The notes: generated by a model not told the origin, from the sequence alone. Counted from the stretch's first letter, positions 8,198-17,267 are shown. The stretch is 50,426 nt of DNA from Candidatus Bathyarchaeota archaeon (GCA_002726865.1 PBSW01000030.1:3933-54358), one strand, 5' to 3'. Numbers and translations are program-made.

Positions 8198-8503
8198 ATG
8201 ATGTCATTCAAAGAACCAGAGACCAAGTGCGACGATATTGACTGTCCTTTCCACGGAAACCTCAGCACAAGGGGTCGAATCCTAGAGGGCACAGTCATGA
8301 GTGATAAGATGGCAAAATCCGTCATCATTAGCATTGAATATACTAAATATTACCCAAAATACGAAAGGTACGCTAGACTCCACAACCGTATCCCAGCACA
8401 TAATCCCCCTTGTATTGATGCTAGGCGAGGGGATAAGGTAAAAATCGCCGAGTGCCGTCCCCTCAGTAAAACTAAGACGTTTGTAGTGGTTGAAAAGGAG
8501 TAA
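8198..8503 (+). CDS. rps17: Small subunit ribosomal protein S17 (uS17)
   Basis: Small-subunit body protein of the OB fold. The segment [23 protein letters not shown] is typical of archaeal S17 and is followed by the [12 protein letters not shown] strand and the [24 protein letters not shown] core. The ATG at 8198 is the first start after rnp1 and gives 101 aa. It has GAAGATGG upstream; an ATG at 8201 is nearly equivalent. The same frame stays open upstream to 8057 inside rnp1, but that part is not family-like. Confidence 0.94.
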   Translation: MMSFKEPETKCDDIDCPFHGNLSTRGRILEGTVMSDKMAKSVIISIEYTKYYPKYERYARLHNRIPAHNPPCIDARRGDKVKIAECRPLSKTKTFVVVEKE

Positions 8504-8509
8504 AATCAA

Positions 8510-8929
8510 ATGTCGAAGAGAATGAAGCGTAGGGTAGGAATGCGGCGACGCATTTCCACCGGTCTCGTAACCGGAAGCATGATCAACTGCGCTGATAACA
8601 CAGGTGCAAGGAAGCTCAAACTCATCCAAGTGGTTGGCTATAAGGGCGTGAGGAGGAGACTTCCACCTGCAGGTGTAGGTGACCTTATCATTGTGTCCTG
8701 TAGGCAGGGAACCCCTGAGATGAGAAGGCAACTTTTCAACGCTGTAGTAATACGACAGAGGAAACCCTACCCAAGGCGTGACGGGTCATGGATCCAGTTC
8801 TATGATAACGCTGCAATTATCCTCACGCCAGACGGGGAGATGAGAGGCTCTGATGTCAAAGGACCCGTAGCTAAGGAGGCAGTAGAGCGTTGGCCTAGAT
8901 TAGGCACTATCTCCAGGATTGTGGTCTAA
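8510..8929 (+). CDS. rpl14: Large subunit ribosomal protein L14 (uL14)
   Basis: Intersubunit-face protein of the large subunit. The hallmark INCADNTGARKLKLIQVVGYKG is intact, as are the VVIRQRKPYPRRDGSWIQFYDNAAII and GPVAKEAVERWPRLG segments. It is 139 aa and archaeal in length. The stop overlaps the rpl24 ATG by one base (TAATG). Confidence 0.97.
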   Translation: MSKRMKRRVGMRRRISTGLVTGSMINCADNTGARKLKLIQVVGYKGVRRRLPPAGVGDLIIVSCRQGTPEMRRQLFNAVVIRQRKPYPRRDGSWIQFYDNAAIILTPDGEMRGSDVKGPVAKEAVERWPRLGTISRIVV

Positions 8930-9315
8930 TGAAGAAAGGGATCACTAAGCCCGGAAAAAACCGAAAGATACGGTTCAACGCCCCTCATCACACTAAAAGG
9001 AAGTTCTTTTCTGCCCCATTATCGCCGTCCCTGAAAACTAAGCACGGAACCCGGTCAATGCCTATTATCAAGGACGATACAGTTCAGGTCACAAAAGGAG
9101 ACCAAAGACTTTCTGAGGGAAAAGTCCTTAGGGTGGACTCAAAGCGGGTTAAGATATATATTGGGGGCATTACTCGAACTAGGATGGACGGTTCTATCGT
9201 ACAAATTCCAATACGTCCAGAGAACGTTATGATTACAACCTTAAATCTCGACGATAGCCGAAGACGCGAGAAGCTAGAACGCCGGGGTTATGAAATGAAG
9301 AAAGGAGAGGACTGA
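8929..9315 (+). CDS. rpl24: Large subunit ribosomal protein L24 (uL24)
   Basis: Assembly-initiator protein with a KOW motif. The archaeal/eukaryotic (L26-like) N-terminus PHHTKRKFFSAPLS and LKTKHGTRSMPIIKDDTVQV is followed by GKVLRVDSKRVKIYIGG. It is 128 aa. It is linked to rpl14 by a one-base overlap and to rps4e by a three-base gap. Confidence 0.96.
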   Translation: MKKGITKPGKNRKIRFNAPHHTKRKFFSAPLSPSLKTKHGTRSMPIIKDDTVQVTKGDQRLSEGKVLRVDSKRVKIYIGGITRTRMDGSIVQIPIRPENVMITTLNLDDSRRREKLERRGYEMKKGED

Positions 9316-9318
9316 AAA

Positions 9319-10050
9319 ATGGGCAAAAAAGGACCTTCAAGGCACATGAAAAGACAGGTATCCCCAAAATTTTGGCCTATACATAGGAAGGCCAATGTCT
9401 GGTCGGTTAAACCAAATCCTGGACCCCATCCTTCAAAGCTCTCTACGCCCCTCACCATAGTTCTTAGGGATTTTTTGGGGATCACAAAGACGGCAAAAGA
9501 GGCTAGTAGGATCATCAATAACGGCAAGGTCAAAGTCGACGGGAAAATCCGTAAGGACTCGCGATATTCCATTGGTCTCATGGATGTTTTAGAGTTCCCT
9601 GAGGCAGATCAGCGATACAGAGTTCTCCCCAAGCATGGGGGGAAGTTTATACTTCACCCTATCTCAAAAGCAGAGACTGGTTATAAACTCTGTAGAATCG
9701 TTGGGAAGACTAATGTAAGAGGAGGTAAAACCCAGATCAACCTTCATGATGGCCGAAGCATCCTCGTCCAGGAGCGTAGCTACTCCGTAGGGGATATTGT
9801 GAAGCTTGACGTGACGGAGCAGGAGATCATCGATCACATAAGTTTCAAGCCAGGTGTTAGAGTGATTGTCACCGGAGGAAGATCGCAAGGACAGTTTGGT
9901 ATTCTCCTAGATCTTGGAAAAGAGCCAGGGAAAAAGAGGACAGCTAATATCCGGACCCTTGAGAACAACAATATTAGAACCCTTGCGAGCTATGTTTTTG
10001 CAGTGGGCACCGAGACCCCCCTTATTTCTCTACCAGGCGTTGAATTATAA
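9319..10050 (+). CDS. rps4e: Small subunit ribosomal protein S4e (eS4)
   Basis: Archaeal/eukaryotic-specific small-subunit protein with an S4-like RNA-binding domain and a KOW motif. The N-terminus MGKKGPSRHMKRQVSPKFWPI is diagnostic. The S4 region (RIINNGKVKVDGKIRKDSRYSIGLMDVL) and the C-terminal KOW segment (VIVTGGRSQGQFGILL) follow. At 243 aa it has family length. Its stop overlaps the rpl5 ATG (TAATG). Confidence 0.96.
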   Translation: MGKKGPSRHMKRQVSPKFWPIHRKANVWSVKPNPGPHPSKLSTPLTIVLRDFLGITKTAKEASRIINNGKVKVDGKIRKDSRYSIGLMDVLEFPEADQRYRVLPKHGGKFILHPISKAETGYKLCRIVGKTNVRGGKTQINLHDGRSILVQERSYSVGDIVKLDVTEQEIIDHISFKPGVRVIVTGGRSQGQFGILLDLGKEPGKKRTANIRTLENNNIRTLASYVFAVGTETPLISLPGVEL

Positions 10051-10856
10051 TGACTAAGGAACCTTCCAAATTGGATAATCAAGTAGCTTCCGAGGAAACT
10101 ATTCACAAAATCTCAAAAGTTAACGTGGATGAGACCTCCCTAAGCGTAGCTCAACCTAAAACTAAGGCTCAAAAAATACCTCCTGAAGAATTTATTGAGA
10201 ACGACCTCGTAGAGATTGTGAAGCCTGAGTCGAGCAATCCTGAAGAACTGGTTATTAACCGTACCGAGGTTGTGGAGGTTCAATCTATCAAGGAGAAACC
10301 CTATAACCTCCCCTCTAAGACCCGGAATTCTAGGGTCAGGTCATCGATGCAGGATCTCATGATTGGGAAGGTCGTGGTCAATATAACCGTAGGAGCATCG
10401 GGAGAGCCCCTGGACAGAGCTATGACGATCCTAGAGAGCCTAACAAATCAGAAGCCTGTTTTCAGACGGGCCAAGCAGACAATTCGAGCATGGGGGGTGA
10501 GGCGTAATGAACCTATAGCTTGTATGGTGACCTTAAGGCGGGAAAAGGCAGAGGCTTTACTGAAGAAGACATTTCCGGCGGTTGGTAACCTAATCAATCC
10601 CCGAAGTTTCGACATGCAAGGTAACTTTGCCTTTGGCATAAGGGAGCATATTGATATTCCCGGTCAGAGGTATAACCCGAATCTGGGTATAGTTGGCATG
10701 GATATCATGGCGACCGTGGAGCGGCCTGGCTACAGGGTTTCCCGAAGAAGACGAGCGAAAAGTAGTATAAATCAATCTCATAGAGTCACAAAAGAAGAAT
10801 CGATCGAGTTTATTAAGCAGAGCTTCGGTGTACAGGTAGGACTCCCAGATGAGTAA
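10050..10856 (+). CDS. rpl5: Large subunit ribosomal protein L5 (uL5) with N-terminal extension
   Basis: 5S rRNA-binding protein of the central protuberance. The conserved core starts near residue 97 ([27 protein letters not shown]) and continues with [26 protein letters not shown] to the end. Archaeal L5 normally begins at that core, so about 95 residues of an acidic, Glu/Val/Ser-rich extension precede it. The TAATG junction with rps4e and the unbroken frame support translation of the extension. An internal ATG (10347) could still serve as a second start. Confidence 0.94.
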   Translation: MTKEPSKLDNQVASEETIHKISKVNVDETSLSVAQPKTKAQKIPPEEFIENDLVEIVKPESSNPEELVINRTEVVEVQSIKEKPYNLPSKTRNSRVRSSMQDLMIGKVVVNITVGASGEPLDRAMTILESLTNQKPVFRRAKQTIRAWGVRRNEPIACMVTLRREKAEALLKKTFPAVGNLINPRSFDMQGNFAFGIREHIDIPGQRYNPNLGIVGMDIMATVERPGYRVSRRRRAKSSINQSHRVTKEESIEFIKQSFGVQVGLPDE

Positions 10857-11004
10857 AGTCAGAACTAAACGCTACGGCAAGGGTAGTAGGAGCTGCACCC
10901 GTTGTGGTACTTTCGACGGCCTCATCAGGAGGTACGGGCTCAACGTTTGTAGACAATGCTTTAGGGAGATTGCTGTTGATCTCGGATTTAAAAAATTTAG
11001 GTGA
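10849..11004 (+). CDS. rps14: Small subunit ribosomal protein S14 (uS14, zinc type)
   Basis: A 51-aa zinc-binding small-subunit head protein, easily missed because of its size. The ligands are C16-x2-C19 and C34-x2-C37 in CTRC and CRQC. The segments [28 protein letters not shown] and the terminal GFKKFR match archaeal S14. The ATG at 10849 overlaps the end of rpl5 and the stop overlaps the GTG of rps8, so the three genes are tightly coupled. Confidence 0.95.
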   Translation: MSKVRTKRYGKGSRSCTRCGTFDGLIRRYGLNVCRQCFREIAVDLGFKKFR

Positions 11005-11393
11005 GGTTATTGGATCCACTCGTTAACGCACTTAATACGATGCTTGTTCATGAGGAGAGGCACAAGAAGGAGTGTATCATTACCCCCGCATCAAACCTTG
11101 TCGGCAGGGTGCTCCGCATTTTCCAGACAAAGGGCTATGTTGGAGAGATTGAGTTCATTGACGACGGTCGCCAAGGAAAGTTCCGCGTCCAGTTATTCGG
11201 AAGGATTAATGATTGCAAGGCGGTAAGGCCCCGGTTCTCCGTCAAGGTAAAGGGTTTGGAAAGGTATGAGAAAAGGTTCCTCCCAAACAGAGACTTGGGA
11301 ATCCTTATAATTTCTACGCCCAAAGGGATCGTAACCCACCAAGAGGCCAGGGAACAAAATTCAGGTGGAAGGGTTTTAGCCTATATCTTCTAG
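11001..11393 (+). CDS. rps8: Small subunit ribosomal protein S8 (uS8)
   Basis: Central-domain 16S rRNA-binding protein and, in many organisms, a translational repressor of its own operon. It is 130 aa, with [15 protein letters not shown] at the N-terminus and the archaeal C-terminal ending [22 protein letters not shown]. The start is GTG within GTGA, overlapping the rps14 stop. Confidence 0.95.
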   Translation: MRLLDPLVNALNTMLVHEERHKKECIITPASNLVGRVLRIFQTKGYVGEIEFIDDGRQGKFRVQLFGRINDCKAVRPRFSVKVKGLERYEKRFLPNRDLGILIISTPKGIVTHQEAREQNSGGRVLAYIF

Positions 11394-11401
11394 GTGGTTA
11401 A

Positions 11402-11935
11402 ATGACAGTCACCATTGTTGAGAACAGTGTCGATATTCCCGATGGGGTAAAACTTACTTTAAAGGGGAAGAACATAACTGTTGTAGGGGATAAGGGCAAA
11501 GTTTCGAGAGACTTTAGCCATACAAAGCTTGATCTGGAGCACTTGGGGGCCTCTCTTAGAGTTTGTGCTATTAACCCCCGAAAAAAGGAATCAGCCCTTG
11601 TAAATACAATTACTGCTCACGTACGGAACATGGTAAAGGGTGTCACTAAGGGTTTTACTTATAGGCTAAAGATCGTATTCGTCCACTTTCCCATGAGCGT
11701 AAGGATCCAGAATAAGACATTCATCATCCAAAATTTCATCGGAGAACGAAAAGACCGTTATGCAGATATTGCTGGAGATGCAAACGTCACGGTCCAAGGT
11801 GAAGACGTTATAGTAACAGGTGTTGATATAGAGGAGGTCTCTCAAACTGCTGCAAATATCCAACAGGCCTGCAAGATCAGAAAGAAGGACCTAAGAAAGT
11901 TCCTCGATGGTATCTATGTTTACAGTAAGGAATGA
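11402..11935 (+). CDS. rpl6: Large subunit ribosomal protein L6 (uL6)
   Basis: Large-subunit protein close to the factor-binding site, made of two related alpha/beta domains. The archaeal pattern is visible: DIPDGVKLTLKGKNITVVGDKGKVSRDF, ITAHVRNMVKGVTKGFTYRLKIVFVHFP and NFIGERKDRYADI. It is 177 aa. AGGTGG lies upstream of the ATG and the stop overlaps the rpl32e start. Confidence 0.95.
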   Translation: MTVTIVENSVDIPDGVKLTLKGKNITVVGDKGKVSRDFSHTKLDLEHLGASLRVCAINPRKKESALVNTITAHVRNMVKGVTKGFTYRLKIVFVHFPMSVRIQNKTFIIQNFIGERKDRYADIAGDANVTVQGEDVIVTGVDIEEVSQTAANIQQACKIRKKDLRKFLDGIYVYSKE

Positions 11936-12438
11936 TTATAATGAAAGATGGTGAAAAAAGGCGACTGATGCAGGTAAGAAAGAGGATATCTCAAAAGAGG
12001 CCTCATTTTCGCCAGTTTGAAGAATGGAGACTAGTTAGGATTAAGGACCATTGGCGTAGGCCTAAGGGTATCGATAACAAGATGCGCCAGAAGAGGAAGG
12101 GGTGGCCGAGAACAGTCAATGTAGGGTTCCGATCCCCAAAGGCGGTAAGGTATCTTCACCCCTCTGGAATGGAGGAGGTTGCAGTCTTCAACGTTGGAGA
12201 CCTAACCATCGTAGACCCCGATAAACAGGTCGCTAGGATCGGAGGATCCGTAGGCCTTAGAAAGAAGCGGCTCATCGTAAAGCGAGCCCTCGAATTAGAT
12301 ATCCGAATCCTTAATCCTGGCAATATCGACTCTAAAGAGGCATCCATATCCGAGGAAATAACTGGAGAGCTCCATAAAGAGGAAGAAAAGACGCCTGAGA
12401 ATGCATTGGATAATGCTGAGGAAGGTGTGAAAGAATGA
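11932..12438 (+). CDS. rpl32e: Large subunit ribosomal protein L32e (eL32)
   Basis: Archaeal/eukaryotic-specific large-subunit protein. The core is recognisable by KRPHFRQFEEWRLVRIKDHWRRPKG, KGWPRTVNVGFRSPK and VRYLHPSGMEE. The last 35 or so residues after NPGN are acidic (SEEITGELHKEEEKTPENAL) and go beyond the usual end. The ATG at 11932 lies in the rpl6 stop (ATGA); an ATG at 11941 is almost equally good. The stop overlaps the rpl19e start. Confidence 0.94.
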   Translation: MIIMKDGEKRRLMQVRKRISQKRPHFRQFEEWRLVRIKDHWRRPKGIDNKMRQKRKGWPRTVNVGFRSPKAVRYLHPSGMEEVAVFNVGDLTIVDPDKQVARIGGSVGLRKKRLIVKRALELDIRILNPGNIDSKEASISEEITGELHKEEEKTPENALDNAEEGVKE

Positions 12439-12893
12439 ATCTTAAAAACCAAAGGAGACTTGCTGCATCCGTTCTCGATGTGGGGAAAAACCGGATCTAT
12501 TTTGATCCTGAATCCATAGAGGATATTGATACAGCAATCACTCGTAACGAGATAAGGAAACTCATCAATGATGGAGTAATCAAGGCTTTGCCTTTGCGGA
12601 CCACTAGTCGTGGTAGGGCACGGGTGAATCTGGCCCAGAAGAAAGCCAAGAGGCGCAAGGGTCCAGGATCAAGAAAGGGAGCTAAATTCTCTGTAATCTC
12701 CCGCAAGACCCGGTGGATAGGGAAGATTAGGTCTCAAAGGCGTAGGCTTAAGCGTCTCAGGAAACGGAGGACTATCACCGTGAGAACTTATAGAAACCTC
12801 TACCGGAAGGCGAAGGGTGGCATTTTTAGGAGTGTAGCAGAGCTGGAGAGGTATATTACTGAGAACGACCTAAGGAGGCGTGCTTTTGGCTAG
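12435..12893 (+). CDS. rpl19e: Large subunit ribosomal protein L19e (eL19)
   Basis: Archaeal/eukaryotic-specific, highly basic, mostly helical protein of the large subunit. It is 152 aa with the characteristic LKNQRRLAASVLDVGKNRIYFDPE start, SRGRARVNLAQKKAKRRKGPGSRKGAK and the TYRNLYRKAKGG.FRSVAELERYI segment. It overlaps rpl32e by four bases and rpl18 by eight. Confidence 0.96.
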   Translation: MNLKNQRRLAASVLDVGKNRIYFDPESIEDIDTAITRNEIRKLINDGVIKALPLRTTSRGRARVNLAQKKAKRRKGPGSRKGAKFSVISRKTRWIGKIRSQRRRLKRLRKRRTITVRTYRNLYRKAKGGIFRSVAELERYITENDLRRRAFG

Positions 12894-13470
12894 AGGCCCT
12901 AGGTACAGAGTTTCTTATCGAAGGAGACGGGAGGCTAAAACCAACTACAGGGTTAGACGTATCATGGCAGCATCGGGAAGGACCCGATTTGTGGTACGCT
13001 CGAGCAACAAATACATTACGATTCAGCTTGTTACTTCGAAGATTGTAGGCGACATAGTTCACACTCAGTCTAACTCTATGGAGCTCGAAAAATACGGATG
13101 GATAGGCGGAAAAAAGAATACATCTGCAGCGTATCTTCTTGGACTTTTAGCCGGTAAGAAAGCACTACGTCTTGGAATAGACACAGCGATTCTTGATCTA
13201 GGTCTTATCCGTCCAACAAAGGGTGCAAAGGTCTTCGCGGCGGTGAAGGGAGCACTAGATATAGGCTTAAAGATACCATGCGACAGCGAAATCATCCCGA
13301 AACTAGGGAGAATAGAGGGTCAAAATATCTCAAAATACGCAGCCTCATTTGAGGATAAATCCGAGTTTGAAAGAGTGTTTTCAGGATATCTCAAAAGGGG
13401 ATTGAACCCCCAAGACCTCCCGGGACATTTTAATACAGTAAAGGCTGGCATCATGGAGGCATCAATATGA
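12886..13470 (+). CDS. rpl18: Large subunit ribosomal protein L18 (uL18)
   Basis: 5S rRNA-binding protein partnering L5. The archaeal N-terminus MARGPRYRVSYRRRREAKTNY begins at a TTG at 12886. That start is decided by AAGGAGG at 12872-12878, seven bases upstream. A GTG at 12880 is in frame but only one base after the ribosome-binding sequence. The core GWIGGKKNTSAAYLLGLLAGKKAL is typical. It is 194 aa and its stop overlaps rps5 by four bases. Confidence 0.94.
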   Translation: MARGPRYRVSYRRRREAKTNYRVRRIMAASGRTRFVVRSSNKYITIQLVTSKIVGDIVHTQSNSMELEKYGWIGGKKNTSAAYLLGLLAGKKALRLGIDTAILDLGLIRPTKGAKVFAAVKGALDIGLKIPCDSEIIPKLGRIEGQNISKYAASFEDKSEFERVFSGYLKRGLNPQDLPGHFNTVKAGIMEASI

Positions 13471-14114
13471 GCGATAGGAGAAGAAGACCAAGGCCGAACC
13501 CTCTGGACAATTGGGTCCCGAAGACTCGTCTAGGTCGCATGGTCTTTGAGGGGCAGATTACATCCCTCTATGAGATATTTGAGGAAGGATACCGAATCAA
13601 AGAGGTGGAAATTATAGACGTTCTTGTTCCCGATCTTAAAGATGATGTTGTCGATATTAACCTCGTGCAAAAACAGACTGACGCCGGAGAACGCTCTCGT
13701 TTCAGGGCTGTAGTCGCCATCGGGAACGGGGATGGCCTCATAGGCGTTGGACTCGGCAAGGCCCCGCGGGTCAGGAACGCCATCGAAAAGGGTATCCGGG
13801 ACGCAAAGTTAAAGCTATATCCAATCAGGAGAGGTTGCGGAAGCTGGGAATGTGACTGCAGAGAGACTCACTCGGTACCTTTTAAGGTCTCAGGGAAGAG
13901 TGGAAGCGTCACTATGACTCTGATTCCTGGATCTAAGGGTCTCGGTCTTGTAGCCGGGGATATTGCAAAAAGGGTGCTCATCCTCGCTGGTATAAAGGAT
14001 TGCTGGTCGAAATCCATTGGCGCCACTCAGACCACTGTCTCATTTTCGTTGGCAACATTTGAGGCCTTAAAAAACACAATGAAACTAATGACCGTTGAGG
14101 ATTGGGCGGTATAG
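13467..14114 (+). CDS. rps5: Small subunit ribosomal protein S5 (uS5)
   Basis: Small-subunit protein near the mRNA channel, important for decoding accuracy. The double-stranded RNA-binding fold is seen in RFRAVVAIGNGDGLIGVGLGKAPRVRNAIEKG. The archaeal/eukaryotic (S2-like) insertion RRGCGSWECDC and the C-terminal GIKDCWSKSIGATQTTVSF are also present. It is 215 aa. Confidence 0.96.
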   Translation: MSDRRRRPRPNPLDNWVPKTRLGRMVFEGQITSLYEIFEEGYRIKEVEIIDVLVPDLKDDVVDINLVQKQTDAGERSRFRAVVAIGNGDGLIGVGLGKAPRVRNAIEKGIRDAKLKLYPIRRGCGSWECDCRETHSVPFKVSGKSGSVTMTLIPGSKGLGLVAGDIAKRVLILAGIKDCWSKSIGATQTTVSFSLATFEALKNTMKLMTVEDWAV

Positions 14115-14115
14115 A

Positions 14116-14589
14116 TTGGAGCGCCAGTGCATACTTGCCATACGCATCCGTGGAGGAGTCAACGCCACGATGAGAGTCGAAGACACCCTAAAGATGCTCA
14201 GGCTTGATAGGAACATGGCCTCAACACTCCTCGACGACAGACCCGAGTATAAGGGAATGTTACAACATGCCAAAGACTATGTTACATGGGGAGAGCCCAC
14301 AGTTGAGACGGTCCGACTCCTTCTTAAAAAAAGGGGAAAGCAGGCTGGAGATTATCCCATCAGCGAGGAAACTCTGAGGGCTTCTGGATACAATAGCCTC
14401 GATGCTCTTGCATCGGCTCTCTGCTCGGGGGACGCCGAATTCCATAAGCTAAATGGCATTAAACCATTCTTCAGACTCCATCCCCCCAAGAAAGGCTTCA
14501 AGAGGACTGTTAAGCGCCCCTATAGAAGCAGAGGTGAGCTCGGTTATAGAGGAGATGCCATTAACGAACTCGCTAAACGAATGGCTTGA
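14116..14589 (+). CDS. rpl30: Large subunit ribosomal protein L30 (uL30)
   Basis: Large-subunit protein; the archaeal/eukaryotic (L7-like) long form. The sequence has LAIRIRGGVNATMRVEDTLKMLRLDR near the N-terminus and the FRLHPPKKGFKR...SRGELGYRGDAINELAKRM ending. A TTG at 14116 gives the compact start MERQCILAIRIRG and 157 aa; an in-frame TTG at 14095, inside rps5, would add seven residues. This appears to close the second block of the cluster. Confidence 0.92.
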   Translation: MERQCILAIRIRGGVNATMRVEDTLKMLRLDRNMASTLLDDRPEYKGMLQHAKDYVTWGEPTVETVRLLLKKRGKQAGDYPISEETLRASGYNSLDALASALCSGDAEFHKLNGIKPFFRLHPPKKGFKRTVKRPYRSRGELGYRGDAINELAKRMA

Positions 14590-14702
14590 CCCAACTGGCG
14601 ATTCTTTGATTATTTGCTTATCTAGACCCTCGTCAACTACCACTTCTGGTCTGGAGTTTTCAAGACTTTTATTGCATTGGGTGGGTCAAGCTATTAAGGA
14701 AT

Positions 14703-14712
14703 GTTTTTATTG
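14703..14712 (+). promoter_or_regulatory. Probable promoter of rpl15-secY
   Basis: In the 157-base gap after rpl30 a TATA-like GTTTTTATTG predicts a start near 14732. That leaves a leader of about 15 bases that contains the purine-rich GGGCGGGTGAG ribosome-binding sequence. This resembles the element ahead of rpl22. Confidence 0.45.
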
Positions 14713-14746
14713 AATTCATGTTCCTTTGATACGGGCGGGTGAGAAA

Positions 14747-15187
14747 ATGCCCCATAAACTAAAAAAAAGTAGAAAACAGCGGGGATCCAGATATTGCGGC
14801 TGGGGTCAAGTCGGTCAGCACCGAAAAGGTGGTATGCGGGGTGGCAAGGGTAAAGCTGGCGGCAGAAAGCACTTTTGGATTCGGACGGTAAAATACGAGC
14901 CTGATCGTTACAAGAATATTGGCTTTAAGCCACCATCTTCTCTAAAGCCTAGAGCTGATACAATCAATATAGGAGAGCTTATGGAAATTGCAGTTAATGT
15001 CCACGGCATTGAGGTCATTGCAGCTGGAACTGAAGGCCTTATTCTTGACCTTGATTCCATGGGGATCCAAAAGCTCCTGGGCAAAGGGTGTATCGGTGCC
15101 CCATTTCACGTAAAAGTCTCGGAGTGTAGCTTCCGGGCCCAAGAGAAGCTTAAGGCAGCTGGCGGCCAGATCATCGGGGCCGAGTGA
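14747..15187 (+). CDS. rpl15: Large subunit ribosomal protein L15 (uL15)
   Basis: Late-assembly large-subunit protein. The glycine-rich N-terminal arm GWGQVGQHRKGGMRGGKGKAGG is diagnostic of the archaeal/eukaryotic (L27a-like) form, followed by the globular domain ending KAAGGQIIGAE. The ATG at 14747 with GGGTGAG upstream gives the family start MPHKLKKSRKQRGS; the frame is open seven codons further back. It is 146 aa. The stop overlaps the secY GTG, the usual archaeal pairing. Confidence 0.95.
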   Translation: MPHKLKKSRKQRGSRYCGWGQVGQHRKGGMRGGKGKAGGRKHFWIRTVKYEPDRYKNIGFKPPSSLKPRADTINIGELMEIAVNVHGIEVIAAGTEGLILDLDSMGIQKLLGKGCIGAPFHVKVSECSFRAQEKLKAAGGQIIGAE

Positions 15188-16599
15188 TACACGTGGGCAC
15201 CTTCCTCAACCTGTTCAAGCCCATTTCCCATATCATACCGGAGGTAAAGGCGCCTGAAAAAAAGATAGGCTTCAACCAGAGGTTGCTCTGGACCCTCCTT
15301 GCCCTTATAGTCTACCTTGTTATGGCCGAAACCCCTCTGTATGGGATCCCTCTTCAACAGGGCCAAGGAGGGCTCCAGTCCATGAGAATTATATTCGCTT
15401 CCACCCGTGGGACTCTCCTCGAGCTGGGGATAGGTCCCATCGTCACCGCTGGGCTCATTATTCAGCTCCTTGCTGGCTCAGACATCATAGAATTTGATAA
15501 CACCAAACCCGATCATAGGGCGTTATTTGCAACTGCAAGCAAGGTGTTCTCATTTCTGATGATCTTCCTCCAGGCAGGGCTCATGATCATGGGGGGTACA
15601 TACGGCTCGATCGGTTTCTCAAAAGCTCTCCTAGTATTCAGCCAGCTCCTAGCCGCCGGATTGTTTATCATGCTACTAGACGAGCTGATCCAAAAAGGTT
15701 GGGGTATTGGAAGCGGGATAAGCCTGTTTATTGTGGCAGGGATCACCAAGACCATCTGGTGGAGTTCTTTCGCTCTCTACACGGTCGGAGACGGCAAACG
15801 ATATGGCGCGATTCCTGCGTTGCTTGAGACGATTTTCCGGAGGGAACCTGTTTGGAACTGGCTTCATAGGACAGGAAGTTGGCCTGATATGTTAGGCCTG
15901 ATCACTACAATAGCAGTCTTCGCGTTTGTTGTCTATATTGAGGGAATGAAAATAGAGCTCCCCATCAGTCATTCTATGTATCGGGGCTTTCGGGGGAAGA
16001 TGCCCATCAAGCTTCTGTACGTCTCAAATATCCCTGTTATTCTAGCCTACGCAGTTTTTGCTAATATCCAACTGCTTGGGCAGCAGATATTCTTCAGATT
16101 CAATCAGGACAGTGCAAATGGGGCCCTGAATCTTTTAGGGACATACAACGCGACTACCGGAAGACCCACTGGTGGACTGGCGTATTATGTTTCGTCTCCG
16201 GGCGCTTTGGACGCTGTCGTAGGTGACCCCGTTCGGGCTATAATCTACACTTTTATAGTAGTGGGGGTTTGCGTTCTGTTCTCCATAACATGGCTTGAGA
16301 TAGGAGGCTTGGGGGCGGAGAACATGGCGGATCAGCTCCTCGGGTCAGGAATGCAGATACCCGGGTTTAGAAGAAGCAGAAGACCTTTGGTTAACCTTCT
16401 AAACAGGTATATTCCCACCATAACCATCATCAGCGGACTAATAGTGGGAACCCTCGCCGCCCTCTCCGAGTTCTTAGGTGTCTTTGGCTCTGGGATGGGA
16501 GCTCTTCTATGCGTGAGCATACTCTACCAGTACTACCAGACCATGGTTCAGGAACAAGTTGAAGATCTATACCCCTTTCTGAGGGGCGCCTTCCGGTGA
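15184..16599 (+). CDS. secY: Protein translocase subunit SecY (Sec61 alpha)
   Basis: Channel-forming subunit of the protein translocase in the cytoplasmic membrane. It is 471 aa with about ten hydrophobic segments. The plug region follows TM1 (YGIPLQQGQGGLQSMRIIFASTRGTLLELGIGPIVTAG) and the conserved LGSGMQIPGFRRSRR loop before TM9 is intact. The start is GTG at 15184 overlapping the rpl15 stop; a GTG at 15193 is an alternative. In many archaea adenylate kinase, DUF106, Cmk and L14e genes follow secY; here an AlaX gene follows. Confidence 0.97.
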   Translation: MIHVGTFLNLFKPISHIIPEVKAPEKKIGFNQRLLWTLLALIVYLVMAETPLYGIPLQQGQGGLQSMRIIFASTRGTLLELGIGPIVTAGLIIQLLAGSDIIEFDNTKPDHRALFATASKVFSFLMIFLQAGLMIMGGTYGSIGFSKALLVFSQLLAAGLFIMLLDELIQKGWGIGSGISLFIVAGITKTIWWSSFALYTVGDGKRYGAIPALLETIFRREPVWNWLHRTGSWPDMLGLITTIAVFAFVVYIEGMKIELPISHSMYRGFRGKMPIKLLYVSNIPVILAYAVFANIQLLGQQIFFRFNQDSANGALNLLGTYNATTGRPTGGLAYYVSSPGALDAVVGDPVRAIIYTFIVVGVCVLFSITWLEIGGLGAENMADQLLGSGMQIPGFRRSRRPLVNLLNRYIPTITIISGLIVGTLAALSEFLGVFGSGMGALLCVSILYQYYQTMVQEQVEDLYPFLRGAFR

Positions 16600-16615
16600 C
16601 TCAGGCGGTCGCCAT

Positions 16616-17260
16616 ATGAGTGAGACAGTGAAACTGTTCAACGACGACTTTTATCTAACCACCTTTAAGGGAAAGGTAGTGAGTATCGACGGCAATATAG
16701 TAGAGCTGAACCAAACAGGCTTCTACCCAGAAGGCGGTGGCCAGATCGGGGACATCGGAGTTCTAGGCGGCATGAGGGTCATCGACACAGGGAAGAAAAA
16801 TGAGACCATCCATCACATTCTCGAAACTCCACCTGTTTTTAAAGTCGGTGATTATGTTGACTGTGAGATTGATTGGAATCACCGATATCGTATCATGAAG
16901 CTCCATTCAGCATCCCATCTAATGGAGTACTTCCTCTGGCAGAGCATAGGAATGATGGACAGGGTTGGCTCCAGGGTTGACGAAAAAAAGGATCGAACTG
17001 ATTACGTCTATGAGGGCCGCCTACCAGCAGAGGGGCTGGCAAAATCCCAGAAGGATACCAACGCTTTCCTTGCTGAGGGACACGATATAACCATTAGTCC
17101 CGACCCCCAGAGTCCAAAGATTCGTATTTGGCAATGCGGTCCGGTGAGGATGCCGTGCGGAGGGACTCATGTAAAGAATACCATGGAAATTGGGGTCATA
17201 AAACTGAAGAGAAAGAACCCTGGTAGAGGTGTTGAAAGGGTGGAGACGTTTCTGATATGA
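16616..17260 (+). CDS. alaX: Alanyl-tRNA editing protein, AlaX type
   Basis: Free-standing editing domain that hydrolyses mischarged Ser-tRNA(Ala) or Gly-tRNA(Ala). The zinc-binding editing-site motifs are complete: H97-x3-H101 in HSASH and C181-x3-H185 in CGGTH. The glycine-rich segment TGFYPEGGGQIGD (34-46), typical of the medium-length AlaX and AlaRS editing modules, is present. It is 214 aa with no AlaRS catalytic domain. It starts 16 bases after secY and may be read from that operon. A T-rich stretch (17270-17275) follows it. Confidence 0.92.
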   Translation: MSETVKLFNDDFYLTTFKGKVVSIDGNIVELNQTGFYPEGGGQIGDIGVLGGMRVIDTGKKNETIHHILETPPVFKVGDYVDCEIDWNHRYRIMKLHSASHLMEYFLWQSIGMMDRVGSRVDEKKDRTDYVYEGRLPAEGLAKSQKDTNAFLAEGHDITISPDPQSPKIRIWQCGPVRMPCGGTHVKNTMEIGVIKLKRKNPGRGVERVETFLI

Positions 17261-17267
17261 CGATCTC

